Shown piece after piece: positions 34,232-42,783 of a stretch of 59,990 nt of DNA. This DNA is from Myxococcales bacterium UBA1238 (GTDB lineage Bacteria > Myxococcota_A > Bradymonadia > UBA7976 > UBA1532): the NCBI GenBank assembly GCA_002309015.1, contig DBWM01000063.1, forward strand, positions 1 to 59,990. The letters run 5' to 3'. Within the stretch, counting starts at the first letter, position 1, and every line of letters starts with the position of its first letter. The notes below the pieces were generated by a model. It saw nothing but the letters and a program-made list of their open reading frames with translations, was not told the origin of the DNA and ran no database searches. Position numbers and translations under genes: made by a program.

Positions 34232-34672
34232 CTAGTCCAGCAAACGCCCTTCCAGATAGGACCATTTGATGTAATCCGGATTCTGATAATAGAGATCGCT
34301 CGAAAAATTGGAGATCGCGTCGCTGATGAAGGAGGAAAAGATCTTGTAGATCTCTTCTGCGGCATGCGCAAAATCGGCGCATTCGGTGACGATGATGCAA
34401 TAGAGCTTGCCGATGCTGGTATAGGAAGGCACGGTGTATTTGCAATTTGTGATCGTGTCAAAACTGCCTTTTTGGATGTGATATTGCTCCTGAAGCTCAT
34501 CGCTGACCTGCTCAAAAGAGAGGCAGTGATTGACTGAAGCATCGTGGAGCTGCTTCTTGATGCCCTCTACGCCCAAAGCTTTGACGATATCGCCGCGATG
34601 ATTGGTGGTCACGCGCGCGATATATTCGATGAGCGTGCAGACATAGAAGATGTCGTTTTCTTCATCGGTCAT
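34232..34672 (-). CDS. DUF3791-like protein of the DUF3990 module
   Basis: A 146-residue cytoplasmic protein (GAGGTG five bases before ATG 34672). The N-terminal 70 residues (DIFYVCTLIEYIARVT, GIKKQLHDASVNHCLSFEQVSDELQ) fit the DUF3791 pattern, a small helical domain habitually encoded next to DUF3990 genes; the C-terminal half is an unassigned helical extension (FAHAAEEIYKIFSSFISDA). The gene overlaps DUF3990 by 11 bp, so the two are translationally coupled. By analogy with two-gene toxin-antitoxin loci one of them may neutralise the other, but this is not shown. Family call from memory, moderate. Confidence 0.55.
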   Translation of the reverse strand: MTDEENDIFYVCTLIEYIARVTTNHRGDIVKALGVEGIKKQLHDASVNHCLSFEQVSDELQEQYHIQKGSFDTITNCKYTVPSYTSIGKLYCIIVTECADFAHAAEEIYKIFSSFISDAISNFSSDLYYQNPDYIKWSYLEGRLLD

Positions 34673-35123
34673 AGATCACCTCACTCTTCTGAAAGACAAG
34701 GGTATCGAGCGCAGATAAGCTGTGAAAACTGATTTGATGCGTGGGATGCTTAAATTGGGCGAGCACCCAAAACTGTTCACGCGTCAGATCGCCCTTGATA
34801 AAGTCGTTGACATAGTTCCAAACGGTATCGTTGGCCATAGGCCCTTCCACGATGTCATATCGATGCAATTGGCCCATTCGACAGGCAGCAATAAAATCGA
34901 GCCATTCTTCATCCATGGTCTCAAATTTTTTAATATTTAAACCTTCATTCGGATGGTATTCATAATAGTTGATAATCGGTTCTCCTGTCCCCCGGTTAGC
35001 CCATCTCACTGCTTGTTTTAAAAGCGCAGTGCAATAAAAGCCCCATGAAAAATCCTTTGTATAACGTGATTTCCGTATTTCCGGATATTGCACGATTTCA
35101 TTGCTTGCATGATAAAGAATCAT
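34662..35123 (-). CDS. DUF3990 protein, ADP-ribosyltransferase-like
   Basis: A 153-residue protein with AGGAG five bases before ATG 35123, which overlaps the preceding stop (ATGA). It has the DUF3990 pattern: ILYHASNEIV with His5, YTKDFSWGFYCT with Tyr30, QAVRWANRG, and the C-terminal THQISFHS, L-x-x-LVFQKSE. The His/Tyr and a late Glu are arranged as in the H-Y-E class of ADP-ribosyltransferase folds, in which DUF3990 is usually placed. Activity is therefore plausible, with unknown target. It lies downstream of hsdR on the same strand, in a defence context, and its partner DUF3791-like gene follows. Confidence 0.7.
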   Translation of the reverse strand: MILYHASNEIVQYPEIRKSRYTKDFSWGFYCTALLKQAVRWANRGTGEPIINYYEYHPNEGLNIKKFETMDEEWLDFIAACRMGQLHRYDIVEGPMANDTVWNYVNDFIKGDLTREQFWVLAQFKHPTHQISFHSLSALDTLVFQKSEVIYDR

Positions 35124-35215
35124 TGCTTCTCCTTTTGGAAGATGTCGCCATATTCCCTCGCATTGTAAGCAATTTCAAGCCCATTGAGGATCCGCATCGC
35201 CTTGGTTTCCTTCAT
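35120..35215 (-). CDS. 31-residue small protein upstream of DUF3990
   Basis: A 31-residue ORF, MKETKAMRILNGLEIAYNAR... to ...FQKEKQ, not long enough for ordinary gene callers. Support: a strong AGGAGAGAGGGGG Shine-Dalgarno region seven bases upstream, location 28 bp after the hsdR stop, an ATGA overlap with the DUF3990 start, and an amphipathic helical composition. A larger frame extending upstream has no ribosome site. It might be a short antitoxin-like or coupling peptide of the DUF3990/DUF3791 module. No family is recognised. Confidence 0.55.
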   Translation of the reverse strand: MKETKAMRILNGLEIAYNAREYGDIFQKEKQ

Positions 35216-35243
35216 GGGATTACCCCCTCTCTCCTTTCTTCCC

Positions 35244-38200
35244 TCAATCACTATACTTCTTGAAATTTTCTGTCTGCTCCAGGATGTCGTTGTAGATCTT
35301 TTCATAAATCCCAGGCGGCGTTGGCGGGTAACCATGTCTGGCGAGAATGAGAATAATATCGGCCTGCATCAAGGCTTTGATTTGCATGCTGTTGGCCCAG
35401 TCTGAATATTTTTCTTTATCACGTATCGCTGCACGAATTTCCTTTGCCAATGCAACGTTTTCGCTTTTGGGGAAGGAAAAATTAAACTTTTCGGCGACCG
35501 CTTCGAGGATATCGAAGAAAGATTTTTCTTCGTAATCAATGCCCAGTTCACTGAATGAGTTTTCCTCTTCTCTCAGCTTTTGCATGAGCTCCATCAATTG
35601 AGCGGAGACATCGTCGAAGATGCTCTTTACATATTCGGCATCGGTCATGCGACTATTATAGTGATCAAGGATTGCTTGCAGGCGCTCTTCAAAGCTGACC
35701 GCCTTGATCTTGTTGACTCTTTTGAATGCTCTGACCTTCTTCTTTAAAAGCTGAGCCAGAATCTTGATCTTTGTATTGGGCAACGTGATTCGGCTGATGC
35801 GGTCTAAATACTCTTCGCTAAAGAGATCGACGGATTCTGCATCGACATCTGTATTGGTCGAGAAGACCTCTTCGATACCTTCAGACTGAATAGCGCCTTC
35901 CAGCAATGCGCGTACATGGGCGTTCATCGTATCGGTGTCGGGTGCATCGCCTTTGGTCAGCTTAAAGAGAATCGAGCGTACAGCTTTGTAATAATGGATC
36001 AGTTCCAGCTCATATTTGGTGAAATCTCTTCCGCTGTTGCAAAGATTAAAAGCCTTTGACAAGCGAAGGACGTTGGACATGAAGCGCTGTTCCAATTCCT
36101 TTGTTTGCTGAATGAACTCGACTGCTTCGTTTAAGCATTGCAGCTTTTCCCTGGGAGTCCCTGAGAAATATCTTTGCCGATCAAAGCCATGCATCATCGC
36201 GTCCAGAATCTCAATCTGATCCCGAACAAGTCGAACGGAAGTTTGCACATTGTCTTCATCAAAACTGTTTTCCTGGAAATCGGTATATGTGCGCAAGGCT
36301 TCCAGAAGACCAATCTTGATGCCGATGAAATCGACGATGAGGCCGCTGTCTTTACCTGCATATGAGCGATTCACGCGAGAGACGGTTTGAATGATCGTAT
36401 GGCGTTGCGTGATCGGTTTATCGATGTAGATCGTATCCAAAAAAGGCACATCGAAGCCGGTCAGCCACATATCGACGACGATCGCGATTTTAAAATTGCT
36501 ATGGATGTTCTTGAACTGGAGCGCTGCAGTTTTGCGAACCGCATCGTTGCCAAGCAGGTCATACATCTCGGGATATTCGTCTTGATCATCCTTGGAGCGC
36601 GTCGCGACGAATTGGCACATGGGCATCGGCAAGAGCTCTTTTTTGTCTTTTTCAGAAAGCTCCACTCCGTCTGGGGCGACTTTCAACTCAAACCATTCAG
36701 GGCGCTTCTCCTTGAGGATCTGATAAAACTTGAACGCGATCGGGCGATTTAAGCAGACGAACATGCATTTGCCGGCAACAGTCGAGCCTTCGCGGACGCG
36801 TGTTTCGTAATGCTCGATGAAGTAATCAGCGACAGCCTGGAGCACATCCTGGTCGCCGATGATTGCCGCGATATTGGTGACCGCTTTTTTGCTGGCTTCA
36901 ACCTGATACTCGTTGCTTCCGGCTTCGAGGCATTGCTTGTAGTAATCTTCGATCTCCTGCACCTTGCAGTCATCCAAAACCGCTCGCGCAGGTCGACCAT
37001 CATAGACAAGACGCACGGTGATGCCGTCTTTGACGGAATCGGTCATCGTATATTGATCGATCACGGGCCCAAAGACATCCATCGTGGCGTCTACCGGCGT
37101 TCCTGTAAAGCCGATGTATGTGGCCTGGGGCAATGCCGTATGCAAAAACTTGGCAAAACCGTAACGCTTTAAGACTTCATCAGATTTCAAAACCAGCTTC
37201 ATATCCAGATGGTTGCTGGTCCTGTGCGCTTCATCGGAAATGCAGACAATATTTGAACGCTTGCTGAGCTCGCCAAAGGTTTCTGCAAATTTTTGGATGG
37301 TCGTCAAATACACGCCGCCGCTGGCGGTTTCCGCAAGCTTTTCTTTGAGCTGATCGCGGCTGTCCATCTCGACGATCGTATGATCCCCAATGAACTTCTT
37401 GGCGTTTAAAAACTGGCGGGAAAGCTGATCATCCAAATCGGAGCGGTCGGTGATCAGCAAGATCGTGGGCGAGTTGAGGCTCGGCTCCTGCATGATGAGC
37501 CGCGTCAAAAAGAGCATGATGTAGCTCTTGCCGCAGCCGGTTGTGCCAAAATAAGTGCCCCCCTTCCCGTCACCTTTAGGCTTTCGATGCGTCAGGAGAT
37601 TGGCGAGGAGCTTTCTTGCCGCAAAATACTGCGGATAGCTCGCAATCACCTTCACATTCCGACCGTTATCGCTGTCAGGGAAATAAATGAAATTGTGGAT
37701 GAAATCATAGAGCCGTTCTTTTTTAAACAAGCCCTGAATCATCGTGTCGAGCGTGCTGATCCCTTCTGCGGAATGATTGGAAGCCTCGATTCTTCTCCAG
37801 GAATAAAAATGTTCGTAGTCCGAGAAGATGCTGCCCGCTTTTGTGTTTACGCCGTCAGAGAGCACGGCAAAGCAGTTGTATTTAAAGAGCTCTGGAATAT
37901 CGCGCATGTAGCGGGAGGTGATTTGCAGATAAGCGTCATGGATCGTCGTGTCTTCCTTGATGGCGGACTTAAACTCCATCACGACCACGGGCAGACCGTT
38001 GAGATATAAGATCGCATCGGGCCTGCGGGTCGCATTGGGTCCCCTGATCGTCATCTGATTGACGATCTTGACGATGTTCCGATTGTTTTTGGGATCGAAA
38101 TCGATCAGCCGCAAATGAAAATCTTTGGCGCTGCGATCTTCCCGAACGAACGTTTCACCTTCGACCATCCGGAGGAACATGTTTCGATTCGCGCTGTAGA

Positions 38201-38429
38201 CCGGTTGCGCGGATGCATATCGCAGAGAGCGAACGATCGAGCTGATCTCGGAAGCGGTGATGCCTTCAGGGGCATATTTAGCGGCCAAGAAGGCTGAGAG
38301 ATCTTCTTCGATCAAAACATCCGTCAGCTCGCGGTGGAGCACGTCCCCTTGGACATGTTCGTAGCCTTCCATTTCAAACTGGCTGATGATCGCCTGCTCA
38401 AGTTCGGATTCAGAGAAATTCGCTGACAT
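35244..38429 (-). CDS. hsdR: Type I restriction enzyme subunit R (HsdR)
   Basis: A 1061-residue motor/nuclease subunit. The N-terminal PD-(D/E)xK nuclease is visible as RRPDAILYLNGLPVVVMEFKS (Asp138, Glu152-x-Lys154). The SF2 translocase motor follows: Walker A GTTGCGKS (295-302), TDRSDLDDQL, DEAH box (399-402), GFTGTP, DMWLTGFDVP and QTVSRVNRSYAGK (motif VI). The C-terminal third is helical and includes the HsdM-binding region. It is complete and in the size range of HsdR. It translocates DNA and cleaves sites left unmodified by HsdM/HsdS. Its gene comes after the AAA/TOPRIM gene in the same cassette (31-bp gap). Confidence 0.95.
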   Translation of the reverse strand: MSANFSESELEQAIISQFEMEGYEHVQGDVLHRELTDVLIEEDLSAFLAAKYAPEGITASEISSIVRSLRYASAQPVYSANRNMFLRMVEGETFVREDRSAKDFHLRLIDFDPKNNRNIVKIVNQMTIRGPNATRRPDAILYLNGLPVVVMEFKSAIKEDTTIHDAYLQITSRYMRDIPELFKYNCFAVLSDGVNTKAGSIFSDYEHFYSWRRIEASNHSAEGISTLDTMIQGLFKKERLYDFIHNFIYFPDSDNGRNVKVIASYPQYFAARKLLANLLTHRKPKGDGKGGTYFGTTGCGKSYIMLFLTRLIMQEPSLNSPTILLITDRSDLDDQLSRQFLNAKKFIGDHTIVEMDSRDQLKEKLAETASGGVYLTTIQKFAETFGELSKRSNIVCISDEAHRTSNHLDMKLVLKSDEVLKRYGFAKFLHTALPQATYIGFTGTPVDATMDVFGPVIDQYTMTDSVKDGITVRLVYDGRPARAVLDDCKVQEIEDYYKQCLEAGSNEYQVEASKKAVTNIAAIIGDQDVLQAVADYFIEHYETRVREGSTVAGKCMFVCLNRPIAFKFYQILKEKRPEWFELKVAPDGVELSEKDKKELLPMPMCQFVATRSKDDQDEYPEMYDLLGNDAVRKTAALQFKNIHSNFKIAIVVDMWLTGFDVPFLDTIYIDKPITQRHTIIQTVSRVNRSYAGKDSGLIVDFIGIKIGLLEALRTYTDFQENSFDEDNVQTSVRLVRDQIEILDAMMHGFDRQRYFSGTPREKLQCLNEAVEFIQQTKELEQRFMSNVLRLSKAFNLCNSGRDFTKYELELIHYYKAVRSILFKLTKGDAPDTDTMNAHVRALLEGAIQSEGIEEVFSTNTDVDAESVDLFSEEYLDRISRITLPNTKIKILAQLLKKKVRAFKRVNKIKAVSFEERLQAILDHYNSRMTDAEYVKSIFDDVSAQLMELMQKLREEENSFSELGIDYEEKSFFDILEAVAEKFNFSFPKSENVALAKEIRAAIRDKEKYSDWANSMQIKALMQADIILILARHGYPPTPPGIYEKIYNDILEQTENFKKYSD

Positions 38430-38460
38430 TTAACTTACATCCCTGTTCATAATAATTAAT

Positions 38461-39924
38461 CTATTTACAATTATTATCTAACCAATTTTCTATTGTAGAT
38501 AGATACGATATAAATAATTCATCTTTTTCCTGCTCGTAAGCAAAAGTGTAGAGTTCCCTGATGATATATGAATCATCACACCCAAGTTTATCACGTATTA
38601 ATCCTATCCACTCATGTTGATTATTAACAGACTTAATTTCAGATGCAGTATTAAAAATTTCATTATCAGTAGGCATGCATCTTATTATTGCATCGAAAAT
38701 GAACTTTTCAGGAGAAGTAGCTTCTGGAAGATTAAACTCCTTAATAATACTCAATGCTTTTGTTCGTTTATCCTTTGCATCTTCATCATTTCCAGATAGT
38801 TTCTTCTGTATTTGATTTTCCTTTTCACTGTCTTCTTTATACCGATCTCCGTCTAGAATAATTAAAACATTATCAAGAGGTTCATTCTGAATGACAAAAC
38901 TTGCTGATAATGTAAATGCATTATCGATAGCGCCAAAGGGAATGACATCAACAAACGTGGACTTTCCTTTTTTTCGAATCAATGTCTCAACTATAGTCTT
39001 AGCAAATATGTCTTCTACATAAATTCTATGAGACTTGGCCTTATGACCAGTCATATCATATATGAGATCAGGTGTAATCTTTTCATATACCAATGTATTA
39101 TCCTCTTTTGTATTATAGAGATACTGTATCTTCACAGAGTCAAAATGAGTCATTTCAAGTGAATGCGTTGTGAAAACGATTTGGATGTGCCTATCTTCAG
39201 ATAGTTCAGATAGCTTAGTAATCAGTCTTCTTAAAGCAGATACGTGTAGTAATAGATCTATTTCGTCTATTAGAATCAGTGAGTAAGGCTCAGCTTTAAT
39301 CACTGTACTTATTATTCGTATTACTCGCTGCTCACCACTTCCCATACTCAGTGAAGAATATTTTAAACCTGTTTGTAATGATACTCCCAGAAAATGCTTT
39401 CCATTATAAAGATTGTCGAGCAGTATTTTATAGTCTTTGTTTAAAATATACGCCGAGATCTCTAGAATTTTCTCTGATTGTTTATCTACTTGTTCTATTG
39501 TCTTATAATTGATTCTTGAGGTAGTCGTCTTTTTTTCGATATCAGGCAGGCAGGAATCAATGCCGATATAATATACATTTCGTTTGGGTCGACTATTATA
39601 GCGAGGGCTCCATCTATCAGCAGCCTTTCTATATTCTTTTGTCTGTAGTGGAGTTTCTCTTTTTGGGTCTTCCATTTCCAGAATAGCGTTTAACTTGCTA
39701 CCATTCCAGAGAGCGTCCGTATTGGGTATAAAGAACTCGGGAAATTTATGATCTTCACCTTTTCCATCTGGCATATACAAACATGCTAGAGCATGTATGA
39801 CTGTCGTTTTCCCAGATCCATTTACACCCATAATAGCGGTTAATGTCTTGGAAAAAATAATATCTGCACCTTTCAATCCTTTTAGATTCTCAAAGTAAAC
39901 AGATCTTAATGAATGCTTTTCCAT
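38461..39924 (-). CDS. OLD-like AAA ATPase with C-terminal TOPRIM-like domain
   Basis: A 487-residue protein. The N-terminal ABC-type ATPase has Walker A GVNGSGKT (33-40), signature LSMGSGEQ (192-199), Walker B LILIDE (216-221) and switch TTHS (251-254, His254). The C-terminal part has the TOPRIM signature: a conserved Glu in RIYVEDIFAK (Glu304) and an Asp-x-Asp in VLIILDGDRY (Asp358, Asp360). This is the architecture of OLD/Class-type nucleases, which act in phage defence. The DNA is visibly A+T-rich (with HsdS) compared with the surrounding GC-rich genes, and the gene lies between hsdS and hsdR. I infer a nested second defence nuclease; whether it works with the R-M system is open. Confidence 0.8.
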   Translation of the reverse strand: MEKHSLRSVYFENLKGLKGADIIFSKTLTAIMGVNGSGKTTVIHALACLYMPDGKGEDHKFPEFFIPNTDALWNGSKLNAILEMEDPKRETPLQTKEYRKAADRWSPRYNSRPKRNVYYIGIDSCLPDIEKKTTTSRINYKTIEQVDKQSEKILEISAYILNKDYKILLDNLYNGKHFLGVSLQTGLKYSSLSMGSGEQRVIRIISTVIKAEPYSLILIDEIDLLLHVSALRRLITKLSELSEDRHIQIVFTTHSLEMTHFDSVKIQYLYNTKEDNTLVYEKITPDLIYDMTGHKAKSHRIYVEDIFAKTIVETLIRKKGKSTFVDVIPFGAIDNAFTLSASFVIQNEPLDNVLIILDGDRYKEDSEKENQIQKKLSGNDEDAKDKRTKALSIIKEFNLPEATSPEKFIFDAIIRCMPTDNEIFNTASEIKSVNNQHEWIGLIRDKLGCDDSYIIRELYTFAYEQEKDELFISYLSTIENWLDNNCK

Positions 39925-39945
39925 GATTCACCGATGCCCTGTTGT

Positions 39946-41121
39946 TTAATTATTTGATTGATCTGTCAAAATCATCGTCTGAAGCTGCTCAAGTATGTCA
40001 ACCTCCTTTACAAAAGAAATCATTTGTTGAATTATAGAGGATAGAGATAATGAAGAAATGAGATTTGTAGGAGGATGTATTAGGTGAATACCATCAATAA
40101 ACATCTTATTTAGATTGTTTTGAGCTCCTCCATTTGAAAGTCTGCTAGCAGCCTTCTGACTTTGTAGCAATGCAAAGAACAAATATGCTGCATCATCAGA
40201 ATTAGAACATACCATTCCACAAACAGCTTGATTTGTAGTTGCAGGACTGGCTAAGTATCCTATTTCACCAGCTGTTACACCATACATTGCCATTAGAACT
40301 GTATTCGCAGGTAAAAGCTTGGTGGAACTATTTTCTAATGCTCTTTGAGTAATAAACTCCTCTGTTTTAATATTAATTCCATTGTGCACTTCTCCAGATT
40401 TTAGCCAAGGAATATTTCCATTGATCCAAAAATCTGGATTATCACGTGAAGGCGTCGCTCCAGATTTAGTATAATTGCAGTACTTCTCTACTGTAATAAT
40501 GTTCCAATTTTCTGGCAATGTCATAGAATCTAGTTCAGACTGTGTTTTATTGATAAGTGCTGCAGTACCGATAAACTTCTCAATAATAGCGACACCAGTA
40601 GCTCGTAAATTTTCATTAATCTTCCTCAACAACGCAATCCTGTCGGTAATAACCTGATAATCTCGCACAATCTTGCGCTGCTCTTTAATTGGTGGAATAG
40701 GGATCGTTAGGGCACAGATATCTTCCCAGGTAATCCCTCCACGTACACTTGCATCTGCCTTATAAGCACACATACGATCGAAATCAGGACGGCGAAAACA
40801 AAGCATGAGATATTCTGGATCGATCTCCGTATGATCTGAGATTTCAAACATGAAATACGCAGGAGAAACAAGGGCAGGAAATTCTTCTGTATATCTTGCA
40901 ATGGGCAATCTGCCATCACGACCAACATGCATGGGATTGCAAGCAAATCGTCCATAACGCAGTAATTTATACTTACTTAAATCTGTCCCCACAATATTTG
41001 CAACCGATGGCATAAAGTATTTGTCAATATTGATCCCCAAAACCGAACTGGTGAGCATTTCAGAATTACGCTCATCAACAATCCGTATGAATTCTCCTAA
41101 AGATTTAAAACTCGATCTCAT
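39946..41121 (-). CDS. hsdS: Type I restriction specificity subunit S (HsdS)
   Basis: A 391-residue specificity subunit with two target-recognition domains. The first TRD covers about residues 1-150 and ends in the conserved central helix region IPIPPIKEQRKIVRDYQVI; the second TRD (LPENWNIITVEKYC, WINGNIPWLKSGEV, GEIGYLASPATTNQAV) covers about 200-370. The family's 'G-TP-....YW..G.I.W' motif is present (GATPSRDNPDFWINGNIPW). It directs HsdM and HsdR to a bipartite DNA site. The sequence is A+T-rich, in line with horizontal exchange of hsdS. It overlaps hsdM by 17 bp. The recognition site cannot be predicted from this reading. Confidence 0.92.
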   Translation of the reverse strand: MRSSFKSLGEFIRIVDERNSEMLTSSVLGINIDKYFMPSVANIVGTDLSKYKLLRYGRFACNPMHVGRDGRLPIARYTEEFPALVSPAYFMFEISDHTEIDPEYLMLCFRRPDFDRMCAYKADASVRGGITWEDICALTIPIPPIKEQRKIVRDYQVITDRIALLRKINENLRATGVAIIEKFIGTAALINKTQSELDSMTLPENWNIITVEKYCNYTKSGATPSRDNPDFWINGNIPWLKSGEVHNGINIKTEEFITQRALENSSTKLLPANTVLMAMYGVTAGEIGYLASPATTNQAVCGMVCSNSDDAAYLFFALLQSQKAASRLSNGGAQNNLNKMFIDGIHLIHPPTNLISSLSLSSIIQQMISFVKEVDILEQLQTMILTDQSNN

Positions 41122-42679
41122 ATCCCAGTCCTTTCATCACTTCCAATAAGTCTTTCCTCGATTGTGCTTCTTGAATGAGAAGTTCTTTCAGCTCCTTTGA
41201 AAGCTGAGTCATTCTCTCATCGTAATTGGTATCATCACCTGCTTGAATGAATTCAATATATCGACTGGGAACGAGGCTATAATCTTTCTCAATAATCTCA
41301 GCCTTCTTTGCTGAATAACAGAATTCTGGAATATCTTCATAAGTCGTTTGGTAGTGCTCAAGGCGCCAGGATTTAAATCGATCGACAATGATCGCGCGAT
41401 CTTCATCTGTAAATTCAATATACTTTTTATCATAAGGATGTCCCATCTTCCGAAGATCCATAAATAAAATTTCATTGCTTCGATCTCTAAACGTAATACT
41501 TCCATCTGGACGCTTTTCAATACGGGACTTCTTATTCTTATTCAAAATCCAAAGAGTTACAGAAATATTTGTTGTATAGAACATGTTTTGTGGAAGAACA
41601 AGAATTGCTTCCACCACATCATTCTCGATCATGCGCTTACGAATCTCATATTCATCGCCACCCGAAGAAAGCGCACCGTTGGCCAAAAGGACGATGCCGA
41701 CGCCGTTTTGATTGAGCTTGGAAAGCGTGTTGAGTAGCCAGCCATAGTTGGCATTGCTGGTGGGCGGCGTGGGATAGCCGTTCCAGCGGGGATCATCGTT
41801 CAGCTGATTGTCTTCACGCCAGGCTTTTTGATTGAAGGGTGGATTTTCGAGCGCAAAATCTGCCTTCAAATCCTTATGCTGATCGTTCAGGAAAGTATTG
41901 GCCGCCTCTGCGCCGAGATTTGCGGAGATGCCGCGAATGGCGAGATTCATCTTGGCCAGGCGGCGGGTCGTATCGGTCAGCTCCTGACCATAGATCGAAA
42001 CCTGCAACCGATTCCCTTTATGCTGATCGATAAAGCGCATCGATTGAACAAACATGCCGCCGGAGCCACAGGCGCCGTCGTAGACTTTTCCAGAATAGGG
42101 CTCGATCAGTTCGCAAAGCAGCGCGACCACGGTGCGCGGCGTATAAAACTCGCCCTTGCCTTTGCCCTCATTCAAAGCAAATTGACGCAAGCAATATTCA
42201 TAGACCTTGCCAAAAAGATCCTTATCGCCATCGGCTTGAAGTTTTAGGCCGTTGATCAGATCCAGCAGCGAAGATAATCCAGTCGGATCCATATGCAGGC
42301 GGGAATAATAGTTGTCAGGCAAGGCGCCCGCCAATGACGGATTCTTCGATTCGATCTCATGAAGCGCGGTATCGATCTTAATAGCGATGTCGGGTGACTT
42401 CGCATTCTCCATAATAAAGTTCCAGCGCGCGCATTCTGGAATATAAAAGACGTTGTCCTTTACATAAAAGGGCATCAACTCCAAGAAAGCCTGCTGCCCA
42501 CTTTGATTCATCCGCTTCCGCTGCTCTTCAAAACGATCGTTCGCATATTTCAGGAAGATCAGCGACAGCACGACATGCTTATATTCTGCTGATTCGACCT
42601 TGCCTCTCAGCTTGTTCGCCGCATCCCACAAAGTCTGCTCGATCGGTTTTTCGTCTTTCTTTTTCGCAACTCTGGCCAT
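41105..42679 (-). CDS. hsdM: Type I restriction-modification methyltransferase subunit (HsdM)
   Basis: A 524-residue N6-adenine methyltransferase. An N-terminal HsdM domain (TLWDAANKLRG, VVLSLIFLKYANDRF) precedes the Rossmann core: SAM-binding DGACGSGGMF (201-210), then NPPF (279-282), which is the catalytic motif for adenine-N6 transfer. LANGALSSGG, MFYTTNISVTLWILNKNKK and IEFTDEDRAIIVDRFKSW are typical HsdM segments. Length is normal. It methylates host sites together with HsdS and so protects them from HsdR. AAAGGA lies eight bases before ATG 42679. Confidence 0.95.
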   Translation of the reverse strand: MARVAKKKDEKPIEQTLWDAANKLRGKVESAEYKHVVLSLIFLKYANDRFEEQRKRMNQSGQQAFLELMPFYVKDNVFYIPECARWNFIMENAKSPDIAIKIDTALHEIESKNPSLAGALPDNYYSRLHMDPTGLSSLLDLINGLKLQADGDKDLFGKVYEYCLRQFALNEGKGKGEFYTPRTVVALLCELIEPYSGKVYDGACGSGGMFVQSMRFIDQHKGNRLQVSIYGQELTDTTRRLAKMNLAIRGISANLGAEAANTFLNDQHKDLKADFALENPPFNQKAWREDNQLNDDPRWNGYPTPPTSNANYGWLLNTLSKLNQNGVGIVLLANGALSSGGDEYEIRKRMIENDVVEAILVLPQNMFYTTNISVTLWILNKNKKSRIEKRPDGSITFRDRSNEILFMDLRKMGHPYDKKYIEFTDEDRAIIVDRFKSWRLEHYQTTYEDIPEFCYSAKKAEIIEKDYSLVPSRYIEFIQAGDDTNYDERMTQLSKELKELLIQEAQSRKDLLEVMKGLGYEIEF

Positions 42680-42682
42680 CGA

Positions 42683-42775
42683 TTAAATCCTTTCAAAATT
42701 TACGGCTTTAAACTCTATCGTATCGATCAACCTAAGTAAAGCGAGAATGACTTTCTTGTCGACCTTCAGATTCAT
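42683..42775 (-). CDS. 30-residue ORF between draG-like gene and hsdM
   Basis: A short ATG-initiated frame, MNLKVDKKVILALLRLIDTI followed by EFKAVNFERI, in the 104-bp interval between the ADP-ribosylglycohydrolase stop and the hsdM ATG. It carries an alternating hydrophobic/basic helix pattern and ends three bases before hsdM, so the hsdM ribosome site is inside it. That layout suggests translational coupling to hsdM, whether or not the peptide has a function. It resembles the 31-residue ORF at 35120-35215 only in size and location. Confidence 0.35.
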   Translation of the reverse strand: MNLKVDKKVILALLRLIDTIEFKAVNFERI

Positions 42776-42783
42776 TTAACGTC

